Shown piece by piece: positions 9,208 to 17,805 of a stretch of 64,000 nucleotides of DNA. The translations under genes were made by a program, and so were the position numbers. The stretch is from JAVBNT01 sp031551355 (lineage in GTDB: Bacteria; Vulcanimicrobiota; CADAWZ01): the NCBI GenBank assembly GCA_031551355.1, contig JAVBNT010000010.1, positions 1 to 64,000 of the forward strand, written 5' to 3'. The notes beneath the pieces are model-generated. The model did not search any database. It was not told where the DNA came from and worked only from the letters and a program-made list of their open reading frames with translations. Each line of letters starts with the position of its first letter. Position 1 is the stretch's first letter.

Positions 9208-9645
9208 CTAGTCATCCATACGCAGGAAGGAACCTTTTTTGTCAAAAACAAGCTCCCTGCCGTCAGTCAGTTCAATTTCATAGCCATTTCTTTTGGCATC
9301 AATTTTTTCTATTGTTGCATTACGATAATTCTTTGACAGATATTCTCTTATCGGCTGAGGAATATAACTTCCTCCTAGCGGCAGAGATTCTCCATCAACT
9401 TCTGTCCAGTTTCCATGGGCATCAAAATCGATCTTCAGGCCGCTTTCAAAAACAACATCATAATCCGTATTGTGTTCGACGTCTTTAGTAATCCATGAAA
9501 TTTTCTCAGACGGAAAATGCTGCTTTATAAAACTTTTAGCGTTAGCGGGCAATTGCTCAAAAGTAATCTCCTTATCGGCTGCGAAAACCGGAATGCAAAC
9601 CAAACACATCAACAATACAACGACAAAAAAAACTTTACCCTTCAT
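9208..9645 (-). CDS. Exported PepSY-like (DUF2874) protein
   Basis: A 145-residue protein with a Sec signal peptide (MKGKVFFVVVLLMCLV then PVFAA) followed by two repeats of a PepSY/BLIP-like fold. Each repeat pairs a helix (LPANAKSFIKQHFP; IPQPIREYLSKNY) with a beta hairpin (YDVVFESGLKIDFD; YEIELTDGRELVFD). Members are periplasmic and of unclear function. The ATG at 9645 has a perfect AAGGAGG box. An in-frame ATG at 9666 lies upstream of that box and is rejected. Confidence 0.8.
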   Translation of the reverse strand: MKGKVFFVVVLLMCLVCIPVFAADKEITFEQLPANAKSFIKQHFPSEKISWITKDVEHNTDYDVVFESGLKIDFDAHGNWTEVDGESLPLGGSYIPQPIREYLSKNYRNATIEKIDAKRNGYEIELTDGRELVFDKKGSFLRMDD

Positions 9646-9702
9646 AAAAACCTCCTTAAAATTCATATATTTCCCCCTTGATAAATATGGCTAAAAACAA
9701 CT

Positions 9703-10317
9703 TCAGCCCTCTCTCGATATAATAACCGACAGTTTCTTATAAGTCAAAAAAGCAACAAGGCTTATTATGATACCCTTAAATAAGTTAAAAGGAAGGATTG
9801 AAAAAAACACGACATCTTCAACACTATCAATAAAAGGAATAACTTTTGCCGCCATTGCAATTATTTTATCAATCGGAATCAAAGCACTGTAAAAAGGAAT
9901 AAGAATAAAATAATTCGCAGCTACACCAATCAAAGTCATACAAACTATGCCCGCAAGCATTGCAATAAAAGCTCCGGTTCTGGTTTTATTATGCTTATAA
10001 ATAATTCCTGCCGGCACCACAAAGGCACAGCCAATCAAAAAATTGGCAAGCTCCCCCACCCCCGCAGTCGAAGTCCGTGTGAGGTGAATCAAATTTTTAA
10101 TCAGCTCAATAGCAACGCCAACCCAAGGTCCAAGCATAAAAGCACCAATCAGAGGCGGCAGTTCAGAGAAATCAAACTTTATAAATGCCGGAAAAAACGG
10201 TAATGGAAAATCAAGAAACATCAGTACCGATGCAATAGACGAGAGCATTGCGGTAATCGTTATAACACGTACATTGTTAGTACGGCTTCGCTTTAAAACG
10301 GCACCATTTACAGACAT
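9703..10317 (-). CDS. ribU: RibU-like riboflavin ECF transporter S component
   Basis: A 204-residue membrane protein of the energy-coupling factor S-component type, with about six hydrophobic segments. The RibU signature region is clear: FPAFIKFDFSELPPLIGAF followed by IKNLIH and GELANFLIGC. It would capture riboflavin and depend on EcfA and EcfT encoded elsewhere. I looked for an FMN riboswitch in the ~170 bp upstream and saw none. Flavin supply would fit the many flavoproteins nearby, but no direct link is shown. Confidence 0.82.
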   Translation of the reverse strand: MSVNGAVLKRSRTNNVRVITITAMLSSIASVLMFLDFPLPFFPAFIKFDFSELPPLIGAFMLGPWVGVAIELIKNLIHLTRTSTAGVGELANFLIGCAFVVPAGIIYKHNKTRTGAFIAMLAGIVCMTLIGVAANYFILIPFYSALIPIDKIIAMAAKVIPFIDSVEDVVFFSILPFNLFKGIIISLVAFLTYKKLSVIISREG

Positions 10318-10458
10318 AATAAATTATATTCCCCTAATAATTTGCCGCCGGCAAAGCCATACATAAAAGCTCACCATATACTTATGCGGAAGAGTATCTC
10401 AGGTCAAGCCTAAATTCAAGAAAGACAGAGATTAGTCCTTCAGTAAATAACATTAAAA

Positions 10459-10474
10459 AAGCCCTTACGGGCTT
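10459..10474 (-). terminator. Intrinsic terminator of the RelA-like/small protein operon
   Basis: A 6-bp stem (AAGCCC with GGGCTT, 4-base loop) followed on the minus strand by a run of T. It lies 13 bp past the stop of the 75-residue gene. Confidence 0.8.
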
Positions 10475-10486
10475 GCAAATATAAGT

Positions 10487-10714
10487 TTAACTTATCAAAA
10501 AATCGGAACCCGGCGATATGTTCAGGGCAGTAAATGCCTCGCGCTCTGAAATTTCTTCATACATATCGTAAGTATCACTGCCGTCAGACCAGTAATTCAG
10601 CATTACAGTCGTCTGTATCCATCCCTTTAAAGTATCATAACGATACTGGCGTTTATTTTCCACCTTAATTATTTTACCGTTATTTTTTTCATCAAGCAGC
10701 CTGTAATATTTCAT
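10487..10714 (-). CDS. Small hypothetical protein, candidate immunity partner
   Basis: A 75-residue soluble protein I do not recognise. It is rich in aromatic and acidic residues (for example YWSDGSDTYDMYEE). Its ATG overlaps the stop of the upstream RelA-like gene by 4 bases (ATGA), so the two are translationally coupled, and a terminator follows directly. A small acidic protein coupled to a toxin-domain protein suggests an immunity or antitoxin role (inference from position only). Confidence 0.6.
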   Translation of the reverse strand: MKYYRLLDEKNNGKIIKVENKRQYRYDTLKGWIQTTVMLNYWSDGSDTYDMYEEISEREAFTALNISPGSDFLIS

Positions 10715-11586
10715 TTCCTGTTCTCAACACTCGAAATATTTTCCGGACGCGGCAGACTGTCGGCCAGCTGCAACATTCTATCATTAAGGGCAATCGCCTC
10801 CGGAGATTCAGGATCAGGTATCAAACGCCACTGTTCGTAAAGTTTATGCATTTCACCGTCTTTTAAATCAAAACTGTCCCTCGTGTGGTATTGAAGTTCA
10901 AACTTCTGACCTTCAGGAGACTCCACAAAAGTGTTAATTCCCTTATAAGGGTTAGCCTCATTATCCCAGGTATTTTTAACAACAATCGTCTTATAACCGG
11001 CTTTTTCCAAATCTTCCATTGTTTTAAGAGTCGTCTGTGTAAGTTTATCGGGACTTTCTACAACGGTATAGCGTATGATATCCTTTACTTCATAACCTTC
11101 CGGATTGGCGGCAATCTTTCTTGAAAAAGATTCCCAGCTCTTAAGTCTGTGCTCAAGGCCGACAAGCTCAAAGCCCTGATCCTCGGCCAGTGACTGCATC
11201 ATTGAAGTAATTGCCGGTTCACTTTTTACGGCTTCATTATATTTTGCATCAGGTGTCTGTGACGCAGCTGAGGAAAGCGCAACGGCAGCAACAGAAGGAA
11301 GAAATGAAGCGGCCTGAGTAAGTGAAAGTCCGGAGGCATCACGTGCATGCGACAACCCGTCATCTTTTACAACGACAGGCGGCACTGCCCCCTGCCTGGC
11401 GGACACAAGCGAAACTTTGGGCATAACAATGCCGGCGTCATAACCCTGAGAAGAATGAAAACCATCCGATAATTCCGGAGTGGACGGCTGTAACGGTGCC
11501 GCGGTCTCAGGTTTCGCCGCCGGAGCCATATGAGGAGCCGCATAAATAGTATTGAAATAATTATTTTGTGATGAAATAGAATTCAT
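10711..11586 (-). CDS. Tagged protein with RelA/SpoT-like toxin domain
   Basis: A 291-residue protein. Residues 1-130 are low complexity (Pro, Ala, Ser, Gln), begin MNSI and carry SDGF at 40-43. Residues about 136-255 resemble a RelA/SpoT-like nucleotide pyrophosphokinase fold: EHRLKSWESFSRKI (145-158, like RxK..S...K), DIIRYTVV (169-176, like D..xR), a Gly-Tyr segment, YKGIN (214-218), FELQYHT (229-235, like ExQ.RT) and H247-xx-Y250. In related toxins this fold makes (p)ppApp or modifies tRNA. There is no Sec signal peptide. Domain identity is by motif and needs a profile search. Confidence 0.6.
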   Translation of the reverse strand: MNSISSQNNYFNTIYAAPHMAPAAKPETAAPLQPSTPELSDGFHSSQGYDAGIVMPKVSLVSARQGAVPPVVVKDDGLSHARDASGLSLTQAASFLPSVAAVALSSAASQTPDAKYNEAVKSEPAITSMMQSLAEDQGFELVGLEHRLKSWESFSRKIAANPEGYEVKDIIRYTVVESPDKLTQTTLKTMEDLEKAGYKTIVVKNTWDNEANPYKGINTFVESPEGQKFELQYHTRDSFDLKDGEMHKLYEQWRLIPDPESPEAIALNDRMLQLADSLPRPENISSVENRK

Positions 11587-11744
11587 TTGACAAACCTCTT
11601 CAAAATACGTACAAACAAAACCATTCTAATTATATTATGCAGACGGGTTTTAAGCAATTAAAATTATGTGAACATTTCACCTGTTTCGAACATAACCCTG
11701 CAAATAAAAAAGAAATGAATAACAAAAAAAACAACGAATAATCA

Positions 11745-12197
11745 ATGTGGAACAAATATTTCGTAAAAAAGAGTGAAACAGGCATGTGGGTTTTATACGC
11801 AATCACAGGGGCGGTATTTGCCGCCCTGACATCCATCTTTGCAAAAATAGGCATAAAAAATGTCGATTCAAATTTGGCAACGGCAATCAGAACCGTTGCC
11901 GTAATCATCGTCGCCTGGGGAATCGTTTTTTTAACCGGAAAAACAAAGGAAATACCGGATATAACACAAAAAGGCTGGATTTTCCTGATTCTTTCAGGAG
12001 TATCGACAGGACTGTCGTGGCTGTTCTTTTACAGGGCACTGCAGCTTGGAGATGTTTCAAAAGTCATCACACTCGACAAGCTGAGCATAGTAATAACGAT
12101 TGTTCTTTCTTTTATAATTTTAAAAGAAGCCGTCAGCGCCAAAATAATTGCGGGCATAATATTAATTACAGCCGGAACATTACTGATGTGCTTGTAA
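11745..12197 (+). CDS. Single-domain EamA/DMT-type transporter
   Basis: A 150-residue membrane protein, half the usual 10-TM drug/metabolite transporter, with about five hydrophobic segments. The segment LSGVSTGLSWLFFYRALQLG followed by KLSIVITIVLSFIILKE is characteristic of the short EamA family, which works as a dimer. The substrate cannot be read from sequence. An internal ATG at 11784 (MWVLYAITG) could be the real start, since no clear ribosome site precedes 11745. Confidence 0.75.
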   Translation: MWNKYFVKKSETGMWVLYAITGAVFAALTSIFAKIGIKNVDSNLATAIRTVAVIIVAWGIVFLTGKTKEIPDITQKGWIFLILSGVSTGLSWLFFYRALQLGDVSKVITLDKLSIVITIVLSFIILKEAVSAKIIAGIILITAGTLLMCL

Positions 12198-12391
12198 AGA
12201 GAAAATAATGGCCATTTTTTAAACAAAATATATTTTTACCGATCAATAAATTTGAGAAAAGAAGCGAACAAATTTGTTATGGAATTACTGCTGCTGTATG
12301 AGCTATTGCGCGATTATGGCCGTATTCAGAACTTTATTGCAGGCACCTGCATAAAAGAGGAAATATTAAGATTAAAGATGGAGAATTAGGG

Positions 12392-13219
12392 ATGGGAAAT
12401 GCTGAAGAATTATGCCGGCTGGCAGTATTGCTTGAAAAAGGATTAATAACGCAGGAAGAATTTAAAATAGAAAAGGCCAAACTTTTGGGGACTCCTCCAC
12501 CAGGACAAAATAATGCATCTTTAGAGATGGTTAAGGCAAGGGATCTGGCGGGTTTGGCCCTACTTTTAGATAGAGGGTTAATTACAGATGAAGAATTTAA
12601 GATAGAAAAGAAAAAGCTGTTTAAAGAATCTGAAACCATAGTAAATCATCCTCCCCCGCCAATACCGCCAGCTCCACCAACAGTGCAGAATATAAATGTA
12701 ACAGTAGAACAAACACAGAGTATTAAAGTAAAAAAAGAAGGTTGTTTGGGAGGCTGTACCTCCGGTTGTTTTTTCTGGGTATTAGCGATAATAATTCTAG
12801 CCTATATATTGTTTTTAATATCCGACTTTAAGATCTGGCAAAAAGAAAACAAAACCAATAATACCCGTCAGACAAGATCCGTTAAAGCTCCCAACAATGA
12901 TACCGATCCTTTAGTAACACCTACAGAGTTAATAAAAACTCCGATAGCAGCCCCTACAAAACCGAGTGTTAGAGAACAATTTTTAGAGCAGGAAAGACAA
13001 AAGCAAAAAGAAATTAGAAAAGAATCTATTCAGGCTGAGCCTTATTCCGTTCAGGATTCAACAGCAGAACCGGCAGCACCCGAAGTTAGAAAGACTGTGG
13101 TCCGTAAAAAAGCCATTGTTCCTCCTAAAATTGATATCGTTGAACCAAGGGAAGTGGTTCCGATACCGAAGGTTGAGATTAAAGAAGAATCTGAACATGA
13201 AATTATTGAAACAAAATAA
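12392..13219 (+). CDS. Membrane protein with two SHOCT motifs
   Basis: 275 residues. Two short C-terminal-type SHOCT motifs stand in tandem at the N-terminus (LAVLLEKGLITQEEFKIEK and LALLLDRGLITDEEFKIEK). Then come a Pro-rich linker, a Cys/Gly cluster (GCLGGCTSGC), one transmembrane helix (about 130-148) and a charged Pro-rich tail. SHOCT motifs are oligomerisation modules. The Pro-rich C-terminal region is probably exported or periplasm-facing. Function unknown. Confidence 0.65.
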   Translation: MGNAEELCRLAVLLEKGLITQEEFKIEKAKLLGTPPPGQNNASLEMVKARDLAGLALLLDRGLITDEEFKIEKKKLFKESETIVNHPPPPIPPAPPTVQNINVTVEQTQSIKVKKEGCLGGCTSGCFFWVLAIIILAYILFLISDFKIWQKENKTNNTRQTRSVKAPNNDTDPLVTPTELIKTPIAAPTKPSVREQFLEQERQKQKEIRKESIQAEPYSVQDSTAEPAAPEVRKTVVRKKAIVPPKIDIVEPREVVPIPKVEIKEESEHEIIETK

Positions 13220-13294
13220 ACTAACTTATAAATAAATATTAAAAACAAATGCTAAACCGGCTTTGCGATATATAAAATCAGGAGGGGATTGAAA

Positions 13295-14182
13295 ATGAAA
13301 AAAGTCTTTATGGGTATGTTTATGTCTTTATTGTTGTTTATTTGGGCTAGTGGGAATGTATTTTCCGCATCAAGACCAAGTGATTGGGAAAATGCAAAGG
13401 GGCCAAATTATAAAACAAATAAAGAACTGAACTATCCTTACTCCGATTGGAGTTGGAGCTCTATTAATAAGGAAAAATCTATAAAAAAACTGGGAGTAAA
13501 TGGAAAGATAAAACTTATTGATTTTTGGGGAGAAGGAAGAATTAAATATGATAAAACAATAGCTGGTTTCCCAGGTGCTTACAATATAAATCATCAATAC
13601 CAATTAGTAAGTAGTGGTCCAGATGTAAACAAAAAAATTCCTAACAGAATTCCGGTGAGTAAATATGATGGCTTTGCAGAAGAACTGCAAACTCTTGTTG
13701 CTAATGATAGTGTTTTCGCCATAACAATCATGAATTCCCCTATAAATGAAGATTGTGCATCAGAAATAGCAAGAATGATTGATAAAAAGAATGGGATAGT
13801 CATATTTTACGGAAATGAAAAATCGTCCAACAAAAATTTATCAAAAGCAATGCATAAAATAGGGATGCGTGATTTTAGAGATGCATTTCCAGAAAACTTC
13901 AAAAGTTTAGACACTTTTGGTGAGGTATCATTTAATATTAACAGAATATATCTAGCCCCAGCAGAAATGTATCGCATTGCTACGACAAAAATATCTACAA
14001 CGCCTCCGGATGCACTTGTTAAAGCTATAAATGCTTTAGACAAATTTGGATTTCAATCTTACTCCAGCTCGTTAAGAAGCGAGATAAAAAAATATCCGCA
14101 AAAGCATAAAGAAGTTGAAAATATTTTAAAAGAACAAGCCCATAAAAATCAAAAAAAAGCAGTAATCAAAAAAGAACTTTAA
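13295..14182 (+). CDS. Exported hypothetical protein
   Basis: 295 residues with a signal peptide (hydrophobic core MGMFMSLLLFIWASG, likely cut near FSA-SR). I recognise no family. The middle has an alternating helix/strand pattern (for example NGIVIFYGNE), and the C-terminus is Lys-rich. ATG 13295 has GGAGGGG seven bases upstream; a TTG at 13289 is rejected. The coding sequence is noticeably AT-rich compared with its neighbours, and a recombinase remnant follows 19 bp later, so it may have arrived by transfer (inference). Confidence 0.6.
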   Translation: MKKVFMGMFMSLLLFIWASGNVFSASRPSDWENAKGPNYKTNKELNYPYSDWSWSSINKEKSIKKLGVNGKIKLIDFWGEGRIKYDKTIAGFPGAYNINHQYQLVSSGPDVNKKIPNRIPVSKYDGFAEELQTLVANDSVFAITIMNSPINEDCASEIARMIDKKNGIVIFYGNEKSSNKNLSKAMHKIGMRDFRDAFPENFKSLDTFGEVSFNINRIYLAPAEMYRIATTKISTTPPDALVKAINALDKFGFQSYSSSLRSEIKKYPQKHKEVENILKEQAHKNQKKAVIKKEL

Positions 14183-14201
14183 CTCGCATTTGTGGGTCTT
14201 T

Positions 14202-14285
14202 ATGGCGGTAATCAAAAAAGGCAAAAACTGGTTTGTTAGTTATTACGACGAAAACAACAAGAATCGTCAAGTAAAAGCCAGTTGA
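14202..14285 (+). pseudogene. Truncated tyrosine-recombinase N-terminus
   Basis: A 27-codon reading frame (ATG 14202, TGA 14283) encodes a peptide starting MAVIKKGKNWFVSYYDENNK. This resembles the arm-type DNA-binding start of phage and integrative-element integrases (K.G.NW...YYDE.GK). The rest of the integrase is absent. The sequence GC[A/G]GTAATCAAAAAAG occurs at 14159-14173, in the end of the upstream gene, and again at 14205-14219 in this remnant. It is probably a leftover of an excised or decayed element. Confidence 0.6.
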
Positions 14286-14367
14286 CAAAATCAGAAAGGG
14301 CTCTTAGCTTAGTGATTTTTAGTGACTCTCTGAAAACAATCACCACATAAAAGCCTTTAAACACAAC

Positions 14368-14421
14368 ACTTTTCCCTGAATTCAAAACTCATCACTGATG
14401 TGTCTGCAGTCAGGGAAAAGT
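14368..14421. terminator. Stem-loop between convergent genes
   Basis: A perfect 12-bp inverted repeat (ACTTTTCCCTGA at 14368-14379 against 14410-14421) encloses a 30-base loop that itself contains CATC-ACT-GATG. It sits just past the stop of the minus-strand regulator. There is no strong U-run. Confidence 0.45.
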
Positions 14422-14427
14422 CCGTCT

Positions 14428-15360
14428 TCAAGCTCTATGCAGGTCAGCAATTACCGCCGCCTTTTTACAGATATATTTCCTAATATGCGCAGGCTCCAGC
14501 ACCTCACACCTGTCTCCGTACATCAGCAGCATGTTATAACTGTATTCATTATCGAAGATCATAATTTTTGCGGTATAGAAACCGCCGTCAAACGAAACAA
14601 TAGCATCTTCCCCATAGAACTCGGTTATATCATTAACCATGCCTGCCTCAAATCGGATACAAACTTCAACCATATTAACATCAGAGTCGGACTGAGCCTC
14701 CATCAAAGATGGATTGAAATCACGGGGAACAAAGTCATTACCGGTAACCGACAATTTTACCATGCGGTAAAACCGGAAAATACGGAACTCATTGCGCAAA
14801 AGACAATACCCCTGTAAATACCAGCCGCTGCCCTTATAAAGAAGGCGGTAAGGTTCCACCTCACGGCTGGTAGAAGTTCCGGCCGCGTTTGTGTATTCAA
14901 AAGACAGTGTTTTCCGGCAAAGCAGTGCCTGCCTGATTAAACCCATTTTTTCATCGATAAAAGTATCCTTACCCCATGGAGTAAGATCTATCGCCACCTG
15001 ATTTGCCTGAAACTCAACATCCGACAGATGCTCCGGCGGAATCATTCCTTTCACTTTTGCCAGTGTGCGGGCTACTTGCTCGCCGGACATCGCCGAATGA
15101 ATTCCGCCGAGCCCGATAAGTAATGACGTTATATCTGAGACAGTGAACAGGCGTTTATCAACTTTATACTGTTCCATAATACCAATACCGCCGTTTTGTC
15201 CGGGAAAAGCAACGATAGGAATGCCGGCCAATGCGATCGTGTCAACGTCCCTATATATCGTTCTTACGGAAACGCCGAATTTTTTCGCCAGTTCCGAAGC
15301 GCTGACCGTTTTACACTCCAGCAAAAGCATTATTATCGAGATAAGCCTGTCCATTTTCAT
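14428..15360 (-). CDS. YafY-family (HTH-WYL) transcriptional regulator
   Basis: About 310 residues. An N-terminal HTH_11/DeoR-like helix-turn-helix (about 5-60, with LAKKFGVSVRTIYRDVDTI) is followed by a WYL domain with the GWYLQGYCLLR core and a C-terminal WCX-type extension (DRCEVLEPAHIRKYI). WYL regulators bind ligands and often control neighbouring genes. The ATG at 15360 has GGAG nine bases upstream; the ATG at 15366 is too close to that box. It is divergent from the VOC and GyrI-like genes, which are its likely targets. Confidence 0.87.
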   Translation of the reverse strand: MKMDRLISIIMLLLECKTVSASELAKKFGVSVRTIYRDVDTIALAGIPIVAFPGQNGGIGIMEQYKVDKRLFTVSDITSLLIGLGGIHSAMSGEQVARTLAKVKGMIPPEHLSDVEFQANQVAIDLTPWGKDTFIDEKMGLIRQALLCRKTLSFEYTNAAGTSTSREVEPYRLLYKGSGWYLQGYCLLRNEFRIFRFYRMVKLSVTGNDFVPRDFNPSLMEAQSDSDVNMVEVCIRFEAGMVNDITEFYGEDAIVSFDGGFYTAKIMIFDNEYSYNMLLMYGDRCEVLEPAHIRKYICKKAAVIADLHRA

Positions 15361-15392
15361 AGGCATTTACTCCGGTAAAAAAATTTAAAGAT

Positions 15393-15439
15393 ATATTACC
15401 AACCCTGACACAAAGATGTCAAGGTTATACTGATATAAT
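15393..15439. promoter_or_regulatory. Divergent promoter with palindromic operator
   Basis: On the minus strand TTGACA (complement of 15417-15422) and TAATAT (complement of 15393-15398) are 18 bases apart and drive the WYL regulator. The palindrome TGACA-N6-TGTCA (15406-15421) overlaps that -35 box. On the plus strand TATAAT lies at 15434-15439, 31 bp before the VOC gene start, with a poor -35. This arrangement suits autoregulation plus control of the divergent genes. Confidence 0.6.
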
Positions 15440-15469
15440 AAAACCATCTTGAACAAAGGAGTATCAAAA

Positions 15470-15892
15470 ATGGGACTTTTACATGTATCGCTTGGCTTTA
15501 ACGGAAATTGCCGGGAAGCGCTTGAGTTTTACACAGGAATATTCGGGTTGGCGGCTCCGGATATTATGACTTATGATTCCAGCCCGGCAGATCCGGACTG
15601 GGAAATACCGGAAGAAGCAAAAAACCTCATTATGTATACGAGTATTGAGATTCTCGGAGTCAATGTCATGCTTTCCGACTTCCCTCCGGGAATGGATTAC
15701 AATCAGGGTAAAAATATCAATCTGGTCATTGTCAGCAAGGACGCTGAAGAAATAAAGAAATATTACAACGCGCTGAAAGAAGGCGGAAATATTGACATGG
15801 AATTACAAAAAACGTTCTGGAGCGGCCTTTACGGAATGATAACCGACAAGTTCGGCATACAGTGGCAGCTAAATCTCGATTGCGGAGCATAA
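15470..15892 (+). CDS. VOC family (PhnB-like) protein
   Basis: A 140-residue glyoxalase/bleomycin-resistance-fold protein. It begins LHVSLGFNGNCREALEFYTGIFG, the standard PhnB-like opening, and ends with YGMITDKFGIQWQLN. The substrate is unknown; such proteins are often found with WYL or AraC-type regulators. ATG 15470 has AAAGGAG upstream; an earlier in-frame TTG at 15449 is rejected. Confidence 0.82.
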   Translation: MGLLHVSLGFNGNCREALEFYTGIFGLAAPDIMTYDSSPADPDWEIPEEAKNLIMYTSIEILGVNVMLSDFPPGMDYNQGKNINLVIVSKDAEEIKKYYNALKEGGNIDMELQKTFWSGLYGMITDKFGIQWQLNLDCGA

Positions 15893-15901
15893 GGAGAAAA
15901 T

Positions 15902-16366
15902 ATGAATTTTGAAATTAAAACCAAAAAGTTTGAAGATATAAATGTTATGTATATATTCCAATCCCTATCCATGGAAAATATTGAGGAAATGGGCAAGGCT
16001 TTTGAAAAGGCTGCCGCATACGTAATGCAGCACGGCGGGGAAATAAGCGGGTCTTTCACCTTATACGGCGAATGCACTGAAGAAATTATGAATATGGACT
16101 GCTGTATCGCAGTAAAAAAGCTTTTGCCGGAAAGCGGGGAAATAAAAGCAAAAACCGTTCCCGGAGGCGAATTCACTGCCGCATGCACCGTTCATAAGGG
16201 TTCTTACTCCGAGCTTGGCAAAACCTGGGAAGGACTGATGGAATGGATATCAAAGGAAGGATACTCCTTTGATAATAAACCGATGAGAGAGATTTATATA
16301 AACATGCCGATGCAGGTCCCGGAAAATGAACTGCTGACGGAAATTATAATACCCATAAAAAAATAA
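15902..16366 (+). CDS. GyrI-like small-molecule-binding protein
   Basis: 154 residues with the GyrI/AraC effector-binding fold. Typical segments are the tandem strand-helix repeats and the motif VHKGSYSELGKTWEGLMEWI near residue 98. It would bind a hydrophobic ligand in the cytoplasm. It starts 9 bp after the VOC gene with a GGAG box, so the two are co-transcribed. Confidence 0.78.
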   Translation: MNFEIKTKKFEDINVMYIFQSLSMENIEEMGKAFEKAAAYVMQHGGEISGSFTLYGECTEEIMNMDCCIAVKKLLPESGEIKAKTVPGGEFTAACTVHKGSYSELGKTWEGLMEWISKEGYSFDNKPMREIYINMPMQVPENELLTEIIIPIKK

Positions 16367-16400
16367 ATTTCTGAAAAACATAAAAAAAATAGAATTTGCT

Positions 16401-16435
16401 TCGCCTCCGTAGAATTACTACAAAAACGGGGGCGA
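16401..16435 (+). terminator. Possible terminator
   Basis: TCGCCTCCGT (16401-16410) can pair with ACGGGGGCGA (16426-16435), with one G-U pair, around a 15-base loop, 34 bp after the GyrI-like stop. The U-run after it is short. Confidence 0.4.
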
Positions 16436-16538
16436 TTTGAGATACACAATATTTTTTTATGCATTAATAATTTCTCTTTATATTAAGTAAAGCAGCACAA
16501 AAACAATTTGCCGTGAAGTAAATTAAAGGAGGGCATAA

Positions 16539-17726
16539 ATGACCACATCAGCAATAGGCAGTATTTGCGGAACAAAACTTTTCTCAGACGATCTGGCAAG
16601 CTTTGTCAGGGATGAATATACCGTATTATTAGGATTGGGAGCAGCCGCCAAAGACATAGAAACACTTATCTCCAAATACATTAATGAAAATGTTGACCCG
16701 CTTTATGCAAGTGTTGCCTGGCTGGCCCTTGCCGTTACCGAACACAAATTCGGAACTTTAAGTGAAGCAATAAAAAACAGGGCCCTTCAAGCTATTGACA
16801 GCGGCGAAGATTTAAAAAAATGGGAAAATGCGGTAAATTATGAACCTTACGGAAAATACGAAATTGAGCTTACCGGATATTACCGGAACGTAAAAAAAAC
16901 GCTTGATGAAATTGCCGGCAATACGCAAAAAGAAGCCGTTGAAGCAAAAAATATTGTTGAGCAAAAGTTCAAGGAACAGTCCTCGGCAATGCTAGGAAGG
17001 CTAATAGATCTTTTACCGGCTATTGAAAAAGCTTTTCCTGATAAAAAAATGGCAAAACCTCCAAAGTTTGTTAAAAAAACATGTGACGCGGACATATTTT
17101 TTGACAACATAAATACCCTTGACGGAAACTGTAAGCAGAAACTCGAAAGACGAAAAAAAGAACTTGACCTCATACGGAATCTCATTACCTCTGAGCAGCT
17201 GAATTCAAAAATCAAAAGAATCATTCCCGTTACCTGTCCTTGGAAAGAAGGGGACAGTGTGGCTATAAAAATATGGAATGCCGGAAGATTTAATTTTGAT
17301 TACGAGATCCCAGAAGGTAACTATATTATAATTAAAATCATTAATGTAGTCAGGGATAACCTTTCCAAGCTGGTTCCTGAGCTGGGCAGCAATGAGTCGG
17401 CCGTCATTGGTCTTTATGATTATTGCGATAAGCGCATACCGTCACCGGAAGAGCTGAAAAGCATGCCTTATATATTTACAGCTATTTTCAAAGACAAAAT
17501 AATGCAGTCAACGCATACAGGGCTCCGTCTGTATTTCTCCGACACAAAAAATATTCTTAAAAAAACTGAATGGAAAGTCATTGCAAACGAAGCAAACTTT
17601 CTGGAAAGCCTGCCGGATTTTTTCAAACAGGGAGTAATGAATGCTATTATAAACAGTTTTGACGATCATTTTTTCAGCAGCACCTTAAGAATGATAAAAA
17701 CCTACGGCAAAAGCATGACAAAATAA
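16539..17726 (+). CDS. Hypothetical protein with DUF4259-like N-terminus
   Basis: 395 residues. The first ~95 residues (GSICGTKLFSDDLASFVRDE, later LALAVTEHKFG and AIDSGEDLKKW) resemble the DUF4259-type module seen in Firmicutes proteins of unknown role. A Lys-rich middle follows, then an alpha/beta C-terminal half from about 225 that I do not recognise. No signal peptide or membrane segment. GGAGGG precedes the ATG. It is a single-gene unit ended by a strong terminator. Confidence 0.55.
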   Translation: MTTSAIGSICGTKLFSDDLASFVRDEYTVLLGLGAAAKDIETLISKYINENVDPLYASVAWLALAVTEHKFGTLSEAIKNRALQAIDSGEDLKKWENAVNYEPYGKYEIELTGYYRNVKKTLDEIAGNTQKEAVEAKNIVEQKFKEQSSAMLGRLIDLLPAIEKAFPDKKMAKPPKFVKKTCDADIFFDNINTLDGNCKQKLERRKKELDLIRNLITSEQLNSKIKRIIPVTCPWKEGDSVAIKIWNAGRFNFDYEIPEGNYIIIKIINVVRDNLSKLVPELGSNESAVIGLYDYCDKRIPSPEELKSMPYIFTAIFKDKIMQSTHTGLRLYFSDTKNILKKTEWKVIANEANFLESLPDFFKQGVMNAIINSFDDHFFSSTLRMIKTYGKSMTK

Positions 17727-17743
17727 AGATATATTACCATTCT

Positions 17744-17791
17744 TTACACAATATAAAAGGACTGCTTTGGCAGTCCTTTTATATTGTGTAA
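17744..17791. terminator. Bidirectional intrinsic terminator, 22-bp perfect stem
   Basis: Arms 17744-17765 and 17770-17791 are perfect complements around a TTTG loop, with GGACTGC-GCAGTCC at the top of the stem and A/T runs at the base. It separates two converging genes. Confidence 0.95.
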
Positions 17792-17805
17792 TTACGTTTA
17801 CTTCT

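Noticed and set aside
10318..10486. FMN riboswitch upstream of ribU
   Set aside because: The conserved RFN core sequence was not found; only a terminator of the neighbouring unit lies here.
12279..12390. 36-codon frame before the SHOCT gene
   Set aside because: It ends just before the SHOCT start, has no clear ribosome site and no recognised relatives. It could be a leader but I cannot support it.
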